Under the pieces are notes generated by a model that saw nothing but the letters and a program-made list of their open reading frames with translations, did no database searches and was not told the DNA's origin. Of a DNA stretch of 64,000 nucleotides, positions 26,883 through 36,913 are shown piece by piece. The DNA lies in the NCBI RefSeq assembly GCF_007830295.1, contig NZ_VLKC01000002.1, positions 1,026,940 through 1,090,939 of the forward strand, given 5' to 3'. How positions within the stretch are numbered: the first letter of the stretch is position 1; the number at the start of each line of letters is the position of its first letter. Origin of the DNA: Sporomusa sp. KB1 (GTDB taxonomy: Bacteria > Bacillota > Negativicutes > Sporomusales > Sporomusaceae). Made by a program: the position numbers and the translations under genes.

Positions 26883-27040
26883 TCTGCTCTGTCCTTTTAC
26901 CTGAGAGATTCACTGATTTAAAATAAATCAGCTTGCTCCTTCGGTGCTCTATTGAGCTCTCCAGAGTTTCGTCCAATAACGGTCCTTTTGCCTGAAAGCA
27001 TAACATCTTCGGCGGATTATAAAATCTCTCTCCCATTATC
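26883..27040 (-). promoter_or_regulatory. Tandem glycine riboswitch
   Basis: Read on the minus strand, two aptamers follow each other. The first runs GGGAGAGA, CCGCCGAAG, TCAGGCAAAAGGACCG, then GGACGAAACTCTGGAGAG, which is the classic linker and end of aptamer one. The second runs CACCGAAGGAGCAAG, then CTCTCAGGTAAAAGGACAGAG. Both glycine-binding cores (CGAAG with CAGGNAAAAGGAC) are intact. The element sits in the leader of the CycA-like gene. Confidence 0.95.
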
Positions 27041-27060
27041 TTCATACGAATTCGATATTA

Positions 27061-27497
27061 ACTTAGTAGTACATTTACATACTTTACCCTCTATTATTAT
27101 AAATGTCAACGGGGAACAAACATTTATATATTCTGTATGTAACTAAAGTACAATAAATTTCGCAAATTGAATTAAGGCAAAAAGGAGGACATTCTGCGTT
27201 GTTTGCGGGAGAAGACAAGGGGATGGGGGTATCGTCCTACTCTTTTTTAATATTTTCTGCCAACTCCATTTACTATGGAAATTTTACCATATTGGTTTTC
27301 TTTATTTTTATCAGGACACTTCCTCCATCCCCCTGGGTTATATGGAGCTACCCAAACATTAGGCGTAATGATTACTGTACCAGCGTTTGTTGTTTCACTT
27401 TTCACCAAACGTTCAAGACACGAATAGCAGTTGTTTTACCAGAGACTAACAAAGGATATTCAAACTAAATAAAGGCAAAACTAAGATTTTAAGCGAG
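27061..27497 (+). pseudogene. Gap with a possible decayed transporter fragment
   Basis: No intact gene. On the plus strand 27199-27468 reads EDKGMGVSSYSFLIFSANSI and YYGNFTILVFFIFI in one frame, and LGVMITVPAFVVSLFTKR in another. These resemble membrane segments of a major facilitator transporter scattered over frames. The evidence is weak; it may be non-coding. Confidence 0.22.
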
Positions 27498-29225
27498 GTG
27501 ATAGATACGCCACTATATTTGCGGGTATTACGTTACATCAAGCCATATAATATTGTGATAGCTACTGCACTGGTTTGTTCGGTTTTAGCCTCAGCAGTAA
27601 ATCTGTATATACCCCAAATTATTGGGAACGTCATTGATGAGGTGCTAGCAACAAAGGACACCACGACCCTTAACTTAATCACCGCCAGTGCCATCGTCTT
27701 AATCATATTGCAAGGTATCTTTATGTATGGGCAAACGTATCTTATGGCATACGCTGGCCAAAAGATAGTTATTGATATCAGAATGGCGATCTATCGGCAT
27801 TTACAGCAGTTATCGCTGCTGTTTTTCGAAACCCGCCCAATAGGTACAGTTATGAGTTACATTACGAATGATGTAGCTGCTCTACAGGTTGCTTTAGTTA
27901 ATAACATAGTCGATTTTGTAAGTAACGCGATAATGTTAGTTGGATCGATAATATTTTTGGTCTATATTGACTGGAAACTCTCGTTGCTGATGTTTGTCAC
28001 CTTCCCATTCATCTTATACACCATTAATATATCCGGCAATAAATTAAGAACAAAGAGTCGAACTTTACAGGAACGAGCCGCCGATATTACTGCCTTTCTT
28101 CAGGAAACCGTCTTAGCGATAAGAGTTATAAAGTCGTTTTCCCGTGAGAGCTACGAATTAGAACGATTTGCCCACGAAAACAACCGCAATTTTCAGGCAC
28201 AAATGAAAATTGTTCAGGTGATGGCCATAATCACCCCTATTATTAATATTCTCTCAACTATTGGTATTACCGCAATTATTTGGTTCGGCGGGCACGAAGT
28301 AATCAATGGCAGTCTAACTTCTGGCTCTCTTATATCCTTCCTTATATATGCTACCAATTTACCCACCCCTGTGAAACGTCTTAGCAATGTATATGGGGAT
28401 ATCCAACGTGCAATGGCAGCCGCACAACGTATATTTGAAGTCATTGATACAGAACCTGAAGTAAATGTAAGAGGAGCTAAAGACCTACCCTCTATAGATG
28501 GATACGTGACCTTTAACAATGTTACGTTTGAATATGAACAGGGCAAGACGGTTCTAACTGACATTTATCTTGAAGCCAATCCAGGAGAATTAATTGCTTT
28601 GGTTGGACCGAGTGGCGCCGGAAAAACGACAATTGCAAATCTGATACCCAGGTTTTACGATCCTACAGAGGGTTCAATTACTATTGACAATACCGATATT
28701 AGAACAGTTACCTTACAGTCTCTTCGCGAACAAATTGGTATTGTACCACAGGAAACAATGCTGTTTAACGGTACAATATATCAAAACATTGTATACGGGA
28801 ATTTAGACGCTTCCAAGGAAGACGTAATTGCTGCAGCCAAGGTGGCAAATGCTCACGAATTCATTATGGAAATGCCCAAAGGTTATGGCACTCCGATTGG
28901 CGAACGGGGAGCACAACTGTCCGGCGGTCAACGGCAACGCATTGCGATAGCCAGAGCTGTATTAAAGAATCCAAGGATACTCATTCTTGACGAAGCTACA
29001 TCAGCACTGGACACTGAGAGTGAAGCGCTCGTGCAGCAGGCACTGGATAGACTAATGATTGGGCGAACATCGTTTGTTATTGCTCACCGTTTGTCTACCG
29101 TTCAACGTGCCAATCTGATAATAGTCATGGAAAAAGGAAAGATTGTGGAGTATGGCGACCATGATGCATTAGTTAAGGCCGATGGATTATATAGTAAGTT
29201 ATATCGTATCCAATTCAATTCCTAA
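27498..29225 (+). CDS. ABC exporter half-transporter
   Basis: A 575-residue fused permease/ATPase of the MsbA/BmrA type. Residues about 15-300 hold six transmembrane helices. The ATPase domain has Walker A GPSGAGKTT, Q-loop IVPQETMLFNGTIY, signature LSGGQRQRIAIARA, Walker B RILILDEATSALD and the H-loop IAHRLST. It would act as a homodimer exporting lipid, drug or peptide; the substrate cannot be told. The GTG start at 27498 has only a poor ribosome site (AAGCGAG). It stands alone, with degenerate sequence on both sides. Confidence 0.92.
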   Translation: MIDTPLYLRVLRYIKPYNIVIATALVCSVLASAVNLYIPQIIGNVIDEVLATKDTTTLNLITASAIVLIILQGIFMYGQTYLMAYAGQKIVIDIRMAIYRHLQQLSLLFFETRPIGTVMSYITNDVAALQVALVNNIVDFVSNAIMLVGSIIFLVYIDWKLSLLMFVTFPFILYTINISGNKLRTKSRTLQERAADITAFLQETVLAIRVIKSFSRESYELERFAHENNRNFQAQMKIVQVMAIITPIINILSTIGITAIIWFGGHEVINGSLTSGSLISFLIYATNLPTPVKRLSNVYGDIQRAMAAAQRIFEVIDTEPEVNVRGAKDLPSIDGYVTFNNVTFEYEQGKTVLTDIYLEANPGELIALVGPSGAGKTTIANLIPRFYDPTEGSITIDNTDIRTVTLQSLREQIGIVPQETMLFNGTIYQNIVYGNLDASKEDVIAAAKVANAHEFIMEMPKGYGTPIGERGAQLSGGQRQRIAIARAVLKNPRILILDEATSALDTESEALVQQALDRLMIGRTSFVIAHRLSTVQRANLIIVMEKGKIVEYGDHDALVKADGLYSKLYRIQFNS

Positions 29226-29897
29226 AATCTAAGCTCTGTTTGTTCCCAAAGCATCCGTTAAAAGAAACATTTGAGGACGGCAGGCCAATGTCATTAGTTT
29301 AACTTACACAATTTTGCACAGAACGTTTTTTGTTAACCGGATATTTGTTTTTCCTCGAAGGCTCTCTTCGAGGAAAGCTTCTGTTCGGCCGTATGGGGAC
29401 AAGATTTTTTTGTTATATTCTTCATGGCTTGATCAAATAAGATTGTCCGTTTTACAAGGTCGTCTTCATAGAAACCTCCATTTCGCCGCTACCGCTGTCG
29501 ACACAAATAGTAATGAAAAATGGTGTACGGCTTTCACCACTTTGTTATAATAATTTTGAGGAAAAGATATATTACAAAACACGGGGACAGGGAGAATGTT
29601 TTAATTATTCAACTATCAACGTAGAAACGGTGTCCCTGCCCCCTGTGTATCCCTCCTGTATCCTCCTCTTAGTTCCAGGCTGGTTTTCTGCTTGCCATAA
29701 TTAAAACCTCCAAGTTGATGCTTCTATATTTACACCAACTTGGAGGTTTACACAGTTTTTGGGATAGTCTCAAAACCGCGATCATCTAAAAAAAGTGAAC
29801 CTTAATGATTATGAACTCACAATTTTGCAAAGGAATCTTAAAGCATTACTCACATACCAAATTGCTAGTTTCTGAACCAGAATCAATATGTAAAATC
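29226..29897. other. Gene-poor gap with several hairpins
   Basis: No gene is supported. It holds a hairpin TTTCCTCGAAG/CTTCGAGGAAA (29348-29375), a palindrome-like repeat with GGGGACAGGGAG and TGTCCCTGCCCCC (29581-29650), and a hairpin AAACCTCCAAGTTG/CAACTTGGAGGTTT (29704-29751). Short open frames across it lack ribosome sites and recognisable domains; some may be gene relics. Confidence 0.4.
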
Positions 29898-30341
29898 TCA
29901 CCCAACATTTTGCAGTAATTCTTTCTCTTCCTTGCTGAACAATTTATCCATATCGAGAATTATCATTAGACGCTCCCCCTGTTTACCAATACCACGGAGT
30001 AACTCGCCCATTTGAGTCACTGTCGGGGCAGGTTCAATAGCGTTTTCTTCAAGCAGTAACACCTCTGTAACCTCATCCACTACTACCCCGACTTCCAGGC
30101 CTAATGATTCTATGATGACCACTTGTTTATCTCTGGCCTTCCCTTGTACCAAGCCGAAGCGTTTTGCTAAATCCATCACTGGAATCACCTTACTTCTAAG
30201 GTTAATGATCCCTTCCATATGCTCTGGTGTGTTGGGCAATTTATTTGCTCCGCTGTAACGGATAATTTCCTTCACTTGGGCTATAGAAACAGCGTACTTC
30301 TCGCTTCCCAACTTAAAGGCCACCAGTTGCTCCGACGCCAT
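29898..30341 (-). CDS. cheW: CheW chemotaxis coupling protein
   Basis: A 147-residue single CheW domain: QLVAFKLGSEKYAVSIAQVK at the start, the CheA/receptor contact region IIRYSGANKLPNTPEHMEGI, INLRSKVIPVMDLAKRFG, then VGVVVDEVTEVL and ILDMDKLF. It links chemoreceptors to the CheA kinase. The ATG at 30341 is preferred because AAAGGAG lies nine bases ahead; the ATG at 30350 abuts that site. It follows the chemoreceptor gene by 24 bases in the same operon, so it may be dedicated to that receptor. Confidence 0.95.
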   Translation of the reverse strand: MASEQLVAFKLGSEKYAVSIAQVKEIIRYSGANKLPNTPEHMEGIINLRSKVIPVMDLAKRFGLVQGKARDKQVVIIESLGLEVGVVVDEVTEVLLLEENAIEPAPTVTQMGELLRGIGKQGERLMIILDMDKLFSKEEKELLQNVG

Positions 30342-30365
30342 TTTGTCCATCTCCTTTTGCTCATG

Positions 30366-32057
30366 TTACACACGGAATTTGGTCACTGCGGTCTGCAAAG
30401 CTTGTGCTAGTTGGGCCAGAGCTTGGCTGGAAGTTGCGATCTCCTCCATTGAGGCCAGTTGTTCTTCAGTGGCTGCTGAAACGCCCTGGGACTCGCCCGC
30501 CGATTTTTTACTAAGATCATCAATCTTTTTGACCGAACCAACAATTTGCTGGCTTTCGGTAGCCATTTGCTGAATAGCCGCTGAAATTTCCTTGACTTGG
30601 TCAGACACTTGACCCACCACATCCATAATTTCTCTAAATGCGATTCCAGCGGCATTGACCACCTCAGTCCCTGTCTTAACTTCCTGTGTACCTTCGTTCA
30701 TAGCTACAACAGCTTTATCTGTTTCACCCTGGATTTCGCCGATTAGTTCAGCAATCTTCCGGGCTGCCTCCTGAGACTGCTCGGCCAGTTTTCGCACTTC
30801 TTCCGCCACTACCGCAAATCCCTTGCCTTGTTCTCCTGCCCGAGCAGCTTCAATCGCGGCATTTAAGGCCAGCAAGTTCGTCTGCCCAGCAATGCCCGAG
30901 ATAGTGTCCACGATCTGGCCAATTTCCTTGGAACGCTCGCCCAACTTGGCTACAACCTGGGCAGAAGTGTTAACGGTATTTTCGATTTGGGTCATCTGCT
31001 TGACCGCTTGTTCCACCTCTTTGTCGCCATTTTTAGCTTTGTCGGATGCCTTAGCTGAGTGATCAGCCAGCTGATTAGCGTTGGCGGCTATCTGTTGAAT
31101 ACCTGCCGACATTTGCTCTACTACGGCAGAAGCATCATTGGCCGCTTCCATTTGTGCAGTGGCCCCTGCAGCCACATCAGTGATAGACGAAGCAATTTGG
31201 TTGCTCGCTTGGGCCGATTGTTCGGAGTTAGCGGTGAGTTCCTCGCTAGAGGCTGCCACCTGTTCAGCGTTGACGGTTACCTGCTTAATCAGATTCTTTA
31301 GTTGTAGAACCATCGTATTAAAAGCCGACGCTAGTTGGCCGATCTCGTCCTGGCGATCTACCTTCACTTGCTCGGTCAAGTCGCCATCTGCCACCTTTTT
31401 TGCCACCACAACCAATTCGTTGACTGGTCGGGATATGCTACGAGCAGCCAAGAAACCAATAATTATGCCCAAAATGGTGGCAAGCAAGGCTGCTAATATG
31501 GCTGCCGTTCTAGTATGATTTGCGTTGTCTACAGCCTGATTCAATGCATCAGTAATTTGTTTGTTTCGAAAATTTTGGTACTCATCCAGTTTATCATTCA
31601 ACGCCTTAGCTGCTGGCGCCAGATCGTTTATCATAGCCTGACGTGCTTCATCGTCTTTACCGGCTTGGATCAGAGCAACAACTTTTTTTTCGGCAATCTC
31701 TGAATACTTGTCATCAATAGCCTTTACTTCGATACTTAAACGTTTCCCTTCCGCTGTGATGGAAGTTGTAATGAGTTCGTCTTCAATTTTTGTATTTTCG
31801 TCGACCGCCTTCTTGTAGTCGCTCAATTGCTGCGGGTTTTTGGTGATAAAATATCCGCGTATGTTGCTTATCTCGTCAGAAGCATTGTTGTTGATTTTAT
31901 TGGTATTCAGTAGGCGCGGCAGCTCCTGATTATTGACGTTCTCCACCAGCTTTGCTACGTCATTGACCTTCCATATGGTGTAGGAAAATCCCACTACAGC
32001 TACCACAACAACTAGTAAAAAATAAATAATCATTTTTGTCGCTAAATTCATTTTCAT
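30366..32057 (-). CDS. Methyl-accepting chemotaxis protein with four-helix-bundle sensor
   Basis: A 563-residue chemoreceptor. A transmembrane helix (about 8-28) is followed by a periplasmic region of about 150 residues that looks like a 4HB_MCP bundle ([20 protein letters not shown]). A second helix (about 187-208) leads to HAMP and a long cytoplasmic signalling helix with the conserved tip [20 protein letters not shown], then [20 protein letters not shown] and [17 protein letters not shown]. It is paired with cheW downstream. Its 5' region abuts the recombinase element at 32213. The ligand is unknown. Confidence 0.95.
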   Translation of the reverse strand: MKMNLATKMIIYFLLVVVVAVVGFSYTIWKVNDVAKLVENVNNQELPRLLNTNKINNNASDEISNIRGYFITKNPQQLSDYKKAVDENTKIEDELITTSITAEGKRLSIEVKAIDDKYSEIAEKKVVALIQAGKDDEARQAMINDLAPAAKALNDKLDEYQNFRNKQITDALNQAVDNANHTRTAAILAALLATILGIIIGFLAARSISRPVNELVVVAKKVADGDLTEQVKVDRQDEIGQLASAFNTMVLQLKNLIKQVTVNAEQVAASSEELTANSEQSAQASNQIASSITDVAAGATAQMEAANDASAVVEQMSAGIQQIAANANQLADHSAKASDKAKNGDKEVEQAVKQMTQIENTVNTSAQVVAKLGERSKEIGQIVDTISGIAGQTNLLALNAAIEAARAGEQGKGFAVVAEEVRKLAEQSQEAARKIAELIGEIQGETDKAVVAMNEGTQEVKTGTEVVNAAGIAFREIMDVVGQVSDQVKEISAAIQQMATESQQIVGSVKKIDDLSKKSAGESQGVSAATEEQLASMEEIATSSQALAQLAQALQTAVTKFRV

Positions 32058-32212
32058 ATTTTCCCGCCTCTATTCCTGGACAGAAACGGACTCGCCTCCT
32101 TTATTTGTGAAATTGCAATCCAACAATAAAAACATCATTCTACAAGCAAAGCACCTCCTGAATTCGTTTGCCACTGTTGAACGACTTTTAACGTCATTCA
32201 ACAGAAATGCAC
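32058..32212. other. Chemoreceptor leader with hairpin
   Basis: TGTTGAACGAC and GTCATTCAACA (32176-32204) form a nearly perfect stem directly outside the left 33-bp repeat. On the minus strand this is the leader of the chemoreceptor gene. Confidence 0.4.
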
Positions 32213-32245
32213 TTAAGTAACACAATTGTATTATGTTACTTGTTT
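32213..32245 (+). repeat. Left 33-bp inverted repeat (putative recombination site)
   Basis: A 33-base sequence whose exact reverse complement occurs at 32939-32971. It is itself an imperfect palindrome: AAGTAACA then CAATTGTATTA then TGTTACTT. Two inverted arms around a short centre is the usual design of tyrosine-recombinase core sites. Confidence 0.8.
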
Positions 32246-32256
32246 TCTGAGCATTA

Positions 32257-32269
32257 AAGTAACATAATA
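32257..32269 (+). repeat. Third, partial copy of the repeat arm
   Basis: AAGTAACATAATA, identical to 13 bases of the right 33-bp repeat in the same orientation. It overlaps the edge of a TATAAT box (32270-32275) upstream of the recombinase gene, so it could be a site for self-repression. Confidence 0.55.
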
Positions 32270-32315
32270 TATAATAACTGCATAATAAGAAACATTATTG
32301 AGGATGTGATAAACA

Positions 32316-32863
32316 ATGAAATATGTAGAGCCGATTCGCAACAAACAACAAATTGATGCAGTAAAAAATTATTTAAAAAACCGAAATTTACGTGATTGTC
32401 TTCTTTTTGTTCTAGGTATTAATAGCGGGTTACGGATTTCGGATTTATTGTCATTGAAAATAAGTGATGTGAAAACAAAAGATAGAATTGTAATTCGAGA
32501 AAAGAAAACAGGCAAAATAAAAGATTTTCCTCTTTCTAATACATGTGAGAAAGCTATAAATGAGTACCTTACAAATATTAATCGCGAAAACGGATGGCTT
32601 TTTAAAAGTAAAAAAAGCGAGCAACCTATTACTCGCGTACAAGCTTATAGAATCATGAATCAAGCAGCACAAGCTGTAGGTATTAAAGAAGCAATTGGAA
32701 CACATACATTACGAAAAACTTTGGCTATTGGGCTTATAAAGGCGGCGCAGATGTGACTAGAATTCAAAAGCTACTTAATCATTCAGCGCCTAGTGTAACA
32801 TTGGCTTACATTGGAATTACAAAAGATGAATTAGATAATATTTATATAAATCTAAATCTATAA
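32316..32863 (+). pseudogene. Small tyrosine recombinase, frameshifted near its C-terminus
   Basis: The first frame gives 146 residues (MKYVEPIRNKQQIDAVKNYL...). A -1 shift at about 32720 restores the rest, so that THTLRKT continues as FGYWAYKGGADVTRIQKLLN and ends at 32863, for about 182 residues in all. With the shift every catalytic landmark of the family is present: Arg in GINSGLRISDLLSL, Lys in REKKTGK, His-x-x-Arg in HTLRKT, His in LLNHSAPSV and the nucleophile Tyr in LAYIGI. This is the catalytic domain only, as in small plasmid or chromosomal integrases. Perfect 33-bp inverted repeats flank the gene. Causes could be a one-base deletion, a sequencing error or, less likely, programmed frameshifting. 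Confidence 0.85.
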
Positions 32864-32938
32864 AATCATAGCAAAATTTGACAAAAAAAGAAGGAAAAAG
32901 AAAAATAATGGCGTAATTATATATTGGGTTTATTTAAT

Positions 32939-32971
32939 AAACAAGTAACATAATACAATTGTGTTACTTAA
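32939..32971 (-). repeat. Right 33-bp inverted repeat (putative recombination site)
   Basis: The exact reverse complement of 32213-32245. Together they bound a 759-base segment containing only the recombinase gene and its promoter region. Confidence 0.8.
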
Positions 32972-33090
32972 ACAAATTCCATATCAAAAAAAACCAGCAA
33001 AATCAAGGGTTTTGAGATATACAAAAATTACTTTTCCAAAAATCATTTGAACCTAAATCGACAAAAAAAGCTAGATGGGACGGGAGTGTA

Positions 33091-33136
33091 AAATTAAGTG
33101 TGTAAGTTCGAAAGAACTTATGCACTTAATTTTTTT
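33091..33136 (+). terminator. Plus-strand terminator after the recombinase element
   Basis: AAATTAAGTG and CACTTAATTT enclose an inner AAGTT/AACTT stem and are followed by TTTT on the plus strand. The preceding GGAGTGTAAAATTAAGTGTG also resembles an IS256-type end, but no transposase is present. Confidence 0.6.
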
Positions 33137-33187
33137 ATGTGGAGTGTGATAAAATGCCATATAACGAAGGATGGTAAACAATGACAG

Positions 33188-33252
33188 ATGTGACAAAAGG
33201 ACGGTGGTTGTGTCTTTATATAAGACAATACCACCGTCCCTTGTATCCTGCG
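33188..33252. repeat. Dispersed palindromic repeat, copy A
   Basis: GGGACGGTGGT/ACCACCGTCC arms with an inner TGTCTTAT-type stem. It is nearly identical to 40331-40397, including the flanking GATGTGACAAA on the left and ATCCTGC on the right. Confidence 0.8.
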
Positions 33253-33311
33253 CCCTTCCCCAAAACAGTTTGCTTATGTGCTCGCTAGCTAGCTCATCTT
33301 CTAGCGTTATC

Positions 33312-35348
33312 TCACACTTGAAACTTTACTACAGTTGCTTGTAAGTCACTAGCCAAAATTGCCAAACTCTGACTAGATGAAGCAATTTGTTCCATAGATG
33401 CTGATTGTTCTTCTGTTGCAGCTGATACAGTTTGAGATTCAGCCGCCGCACGTTTACTCACTTCATCTATTTCCCTAATGCTGACAACTAGTATTTTGTT
33501 ACCGCCAACCATTTGATTGATAGCTGTAGAAATATCTTTAATTTGATCGGAAATCTGAAGGACAGACTCGACAATATTCTTAAATGTCTCACCAGTGGCA
33601 TCAACAAGATCAATACCTGTTCGGATGCCTTCGGCTCTGGCTTGTGATGCAGTGACAGCGTGGCTCATGTTAAGTTGATTTTGCTTGATGAGCAAATCGA
33701 TTTTTTGTGTAGCCTGGTTTGACTCTTCTGCTAGCTTCCGAACCTCTTCAGCAACTACTGCGAAGCCACGCCCATATTCTCCTGCCCGTGCTGCTTCAAT
33801 AGCTGCATTTAGTGCCAGCAGATTGGTTTGTTTTGCAATATTTGAAATTAAGGTAACAATTTCACTGATTTCCTGGGAACCTTTACTCAATTCCTCAATA
33901 GCAGTTTCAAGACTAGCCGAACCTCTGCCGATTTCATTCATCTGTTCCACAGTCCGATCTACCGTTTGACGCCCTTGCTCCGCTTCCTGTGACGCAGTAA
34001 GAGCAACTACAGAAGCTTCTTGCGCTGCGATCAAAATCGTCTCTGTTTTTTTCGCCATTTCTTGCGCAATAGCAGAAATCTGATTTGCAGATATTGCTTG
34101 TTTTTCTGCTCCTGCAGCAATTTCGGTTATAGAGCCAGCCACCTGATTTGCTGCTTCGGCCGACTGCTGGGCACTAGCGGTTAATTCTTCACTTGAAGCA
34201 GCAAGCTGCTCTGCTCGTGAGAGGACGCTTGATACAAGAACACGCAGATTACTACGCATTGTCTGAAATCCTTGTGCCAGTTGCCCAATTTCATCATGAG
34301 ATGAAACACTATTTGTTAATTGTTCTCTTAGGTCACCGCTTGCCAACAGCATACATTCATCACGAATCAATGTAATAGGTCTTGCTATACGCTTGCTCAT
34401 AGTGATAATAAATAAAATGGCCAAAATGATGAATATTAGAGACCCTAATAGCATTGCATGCGCTAATGATGTTGATTTCTGTGTGGCTTCAGCTTCTGGA
34501 GCTGTTACAATAATAACCCATCGTTGATTTCCAAGCAGCTGGATAGGAGTAAACACTCCTATTCGAGTAATACCATCTGCAAACTTGTATATACCTCGCA
34601 CTTGCTTTCCTGTCTCGATGCTGGCTTTGAATAGACTAATTAAATGATCATCAAGTTCAGATTCTTTCATTTTAAGTTCAGGATTAATCTTTTTTTCAGT
34701 AAAGTTCAGCTTTCCAACGACTTCAGGCAGCCTCGGGTGTATAATGACAGTGCCAAGATCATCTGTAACTGCTCCATATCCAGTATCTTGAAACTGCAAG
34801 TCTTTGATTAAGCTGGTAAGCCTCTCCATTGAAATTGCTCCTGTTAATACGCCAGTCAATTGTCCATTATGAATTACTGGCACAGCGACATTTATACTTA
34901 CTTTACCAGTAGTCCTGGAAAGCAAAATCTCTGAAACAACCGGTTTTCTTGTAGTAATGGCTTGTTTGAAGTACTTTCGATCACCCAGTTGGACAGTTGT
35001 ACCATCAGGACGTAGTGCAGAACCATCTGTCGAAATATATGTTACATTATCCAGAGAACTCAAGGTCCTCGCACATTCACCTAAAGCCTCTACTAATTGT
35101 TGTTTATCAACAGGGTTATAGATGCTTTTATTAGTTGAAAATGATTCCAATTGAAGGACAGCTTTTTCAACGTAAGTCTCTACACGTTTGGAATAATCGT
35201 TGCCAACCGCCAATGCGGTTTCATCAACGCTATGACTAATGGCTTGCTGTGACAGATAGTAGCTAATTCCAGACAATACTGTAAATGAAAGTAAAATAAA
35301 AGGTGCTAAAATAATGAGTAGTTTAATTTTCATACTTGCAATTTTCAT
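33312..35348 (-). CDS. Methyl-accepting chemotaxis protein with double-Cache sensor
   Basis: A 678-residue chemoreceptor. A transmembrane helix (about 8-28) is followed by a long periplasmic sensor of about 250 residues with double-Cache features ([60 protein letters not shown]). A second helix (about 290-310) leads into HAMP and the signalling helix with [20 protein letters not shown] and [16 protein letters not shown]. The ATG at 35348 follows AGGAG; 19 upstream codons are rejected. Its 3' end faces the recombinase element. Small organic ligands are usual for this sensor class. Confidence 0.93.
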   Translation of the reverse strand: MKIASMKIKLLIILAPFILLSFTVLSGISYYLSQQAISHSVDETALAVGNDYSKRVETYVEKAVLQLESFSTNKSIYNPVDKQQLVEALGECARTLSSLDNVTYISTDGSALRPDGTTVQLGDRKYFKQAITTRKPVVSEILLSRTTGKVSINVAVPVIHNGQLTGVLTGAISMERLTSLIKDLQFQDTGYGAVTDDLGTVIIHPRLPEVVGKLNFTEKKINPELKMKESELDDHLISLFKASIETGKQVRGIYKFADGITRIGVFTPIQLLGNQRWVIIVTAPEAEATQKSTSLAHAMLLGSLIFIILAILFIITMSKRIARPITLIRDECMLLASGDLREQLTNSVSSHDEIGQLAQGFQTMRSNLRVLVSSVLSRAEQLAASSEELTASAQQSAEAANQVAGSITEIAAGAEKQAISANQISAIAQEMAKKTETILIAAQEASVVALTASQEAEQGRQTVDRTVEQMNEIGRGSASLETAIEELSKGSQEISEIVTLISNIAKQTNLLALNAAIEAARAGEYGRGFAVVAEEVRKLAEESNQATQKIDLLIKQNQLNMSHAVTASQARAEGIRTGIDLVDATGETFKNIVESVLQISDQIKDISTAINQMVGGNKILVVSIREIDEVSKRAAAESQTVSAATEEQSASMEQIASSSQSLAILASDLQATVVKFQV

Positions 35349-35443
35349 TTTTGTCAGCTCTCCTATGCTTATATATTTTTTCGACCTTAAACCGCTTATC
35401 CCCAATTAAGATACGTTATTAGCTTTACTAAGTTAAATAAAAT

Positions 35444-35487
35444 AAAAAACTGCCTGTCATGTACAATATACATGCAACCTGGCAGTC
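35444..35487 (-). terminator. Terminator of the EAL-HDOD gene
   Basis: ACTGCC/GGCAGT outer and CATGTA/TACATG inner arms, followed on the minus strand by GTTTTTTATTTTA. Confidence 0.8.
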
Positions 35488-35599
35488 ATGAACAAGAGTT
35501 TGTAGACCCATGGCTTTGCGTCCCTATTTTTCAATAGGTTTGCTTTTACAGGTTATCCCGATTTTCTCAAAATAGGTACAGCACATTTGAAAATTAAGG

Positions 35600-36826
35600 T
35601 TAACTAACCATAAGTAAATCGTGAGCCCATCTCAGGGAATCTCGATATGCTTTCAAAACATCCCGCTCTTGAATTCCTAGTTCACCAACATAACTAGAAT
35701 GTACTTCCCACTCGCCTGCTTCATAGCTTTTAATTAATTTGTATAACAAATAAAATTGATTATGTTCTTTTTCGAGAAGAGCCTGCTTAATCTCTTCCTC
35801 CAAAGATATTTCCTCAAGTATATCTTGCAATGAACGATCAAGCAAAGCATCAATATGCGAAAACAGCCCCATAAGAAATGCATTGGCTGCTTTTTGATGT
35901 GGCATTGTAACTGATGCTAAGGTTTCTGCAAATCGTGCTCGAATAAGAGATCCCAATATTAATTCTCCTGGTTTATCAGTTGCGACATTCTTTAGCGCGA
36001 TTAAAGATATCCATTTAGTTAATTCTATTTGGCCTAGAAGTGTTAATGCTTGCCGTAAAGAAGAAATCCTATTTCTAAAACCGAACATCGGAGAATTAAT
36101 AAATTTTAACAATTTGTAAGATAAAGAAACATCTCGTTTTATAATGTCCTCAATTTTATTAAATTCCAATTCAGGCCTATTAATTTCTTGTAAAATATGT
36201 AAGTGATTCACCTTATATTCAGGAAGACTTTTGCAGGACATCACTAGTGGTTTGCTGAAAAAGAAACCTTGGAAATAAGAAAATCCATCCTGTAATGCAA
36301 GTTGGAACTCCTCGTGAGTTTCAACTTTTTCAGCTAAAAATTTAACTGGATATTTCTGCAAACGTTGAATTAACTCCAATCGCTCCTTGCGAGATGTACT
36401 CAAAAAATCCACTTTAATAATGTCAGCTAATTCAATTAGTGGCTCATATACAGGTTGAAATACAAAATCATCTAATACTAACAAATAGCCTTTGCTTTTA
36501 AGCTTTTTACAGGCATCGATAATATTCGCGTCAGGAAAGACATCCTCTAATATCTCCACAACAATCATTTCCGGAGGCAAGAGTGAGGGTATATTATTTA
36601 TAATTGAATTCGCTGTAAAATTTACAAACGCCCTTTTTCCACCAGTTAAAGTCTCCATCCCCAAAAGTAAAAAGCTATTGTTTATTACGTCAGTTGTCGC
36701 CTGATCGCCGTCTAATGCCTCGTAAGCATTGGTAAAACCACTACGAAATAATAACTCATATGCAACAACATTTTGTTTTCTGTTGAAGATCGGCTGACGC
36801 GCTACATATACCTCTTCATACCCCAT
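35600..36826 (-). CDS. EAL-HDOD (YuxH-type) signalling protein
   Basis: A 408-residue cytoplasmic protein that starts YVARQPIFNRKQNVVAYELL. The N-terminal EAL-like domain (about 5-200) is degenerate: EAL reads ELL in YELLFRSG, and the DDFGTG loop reads DDFVFQP, so phosphodiesterase activity is doubtful. The C-terminal half (about 205-400) is an HDOD domain (INRPELEFNKIEDIIKRDVS, LLKFINSPMFG, RQALTLLGQ, KWISLIAL). Such proteins act in motility and c-di-GMP-linked regulation, often as binding rather than catalytic proteins. Neighbouring GGDEF and chemoreceptor genes fit that role. Confidence 0.92.
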   Translation of the reverse strand: MGYEEVYVARQPIFNRKQNVVAYELLFRSGFTNAYEALDGDQATTDVINNSFLLLGMETLTGGKRAFVNFTANSIINNIPSLLPPEMIVVEILEDVFPDANIIDACKKLKSKGYLLVLDDFVFQPVYEPLIELADIIKVDFLSTSRKERLELIQRLQKYPVKFLAEKVETHEEFQLALQDGFSYFQGFFFSKPLVMSCKSLPEYKVNHLHILQEINRPELEFNKIEDIIKRDVSLSYKLLKFINSPMFGFRNRISSLRQALTLLGQIELTKWISLIALKNVATDKPGELILGSLIRARFAETLASVTMPHQKAANAFLMGLFSHIDALLDRSLQDILEEISLEEEIKQALLEKEHNQFYLLYKLIKSYEAGEWEVHSSYVGELGIQERDVLKAYRDSLRWAHDLLMVS

Positions 36827-36913
36827 TATAAATCCTCACTTTCTCACACTCTATCGGGCTATATTCTCTTTTCTACAATTCCTAACGTTCTATTGCTATA
36901 ATCTATCCAAATT

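Noticed and set aside
29314..29704. Two short plus-strand reading frames after the ABC exporter
   Set aside because: They cross hairpins and repeats, lack ribosome sites and show no domain.
32213..32971. The 33-bp repeats as the ends of a simple transposon
   Set aside because: The enclosed enzyme is a tyrosine recombinase, not a transposase, no target duplication is seen outside the repeats, and each repeat is internally palindromic like a recombination core.
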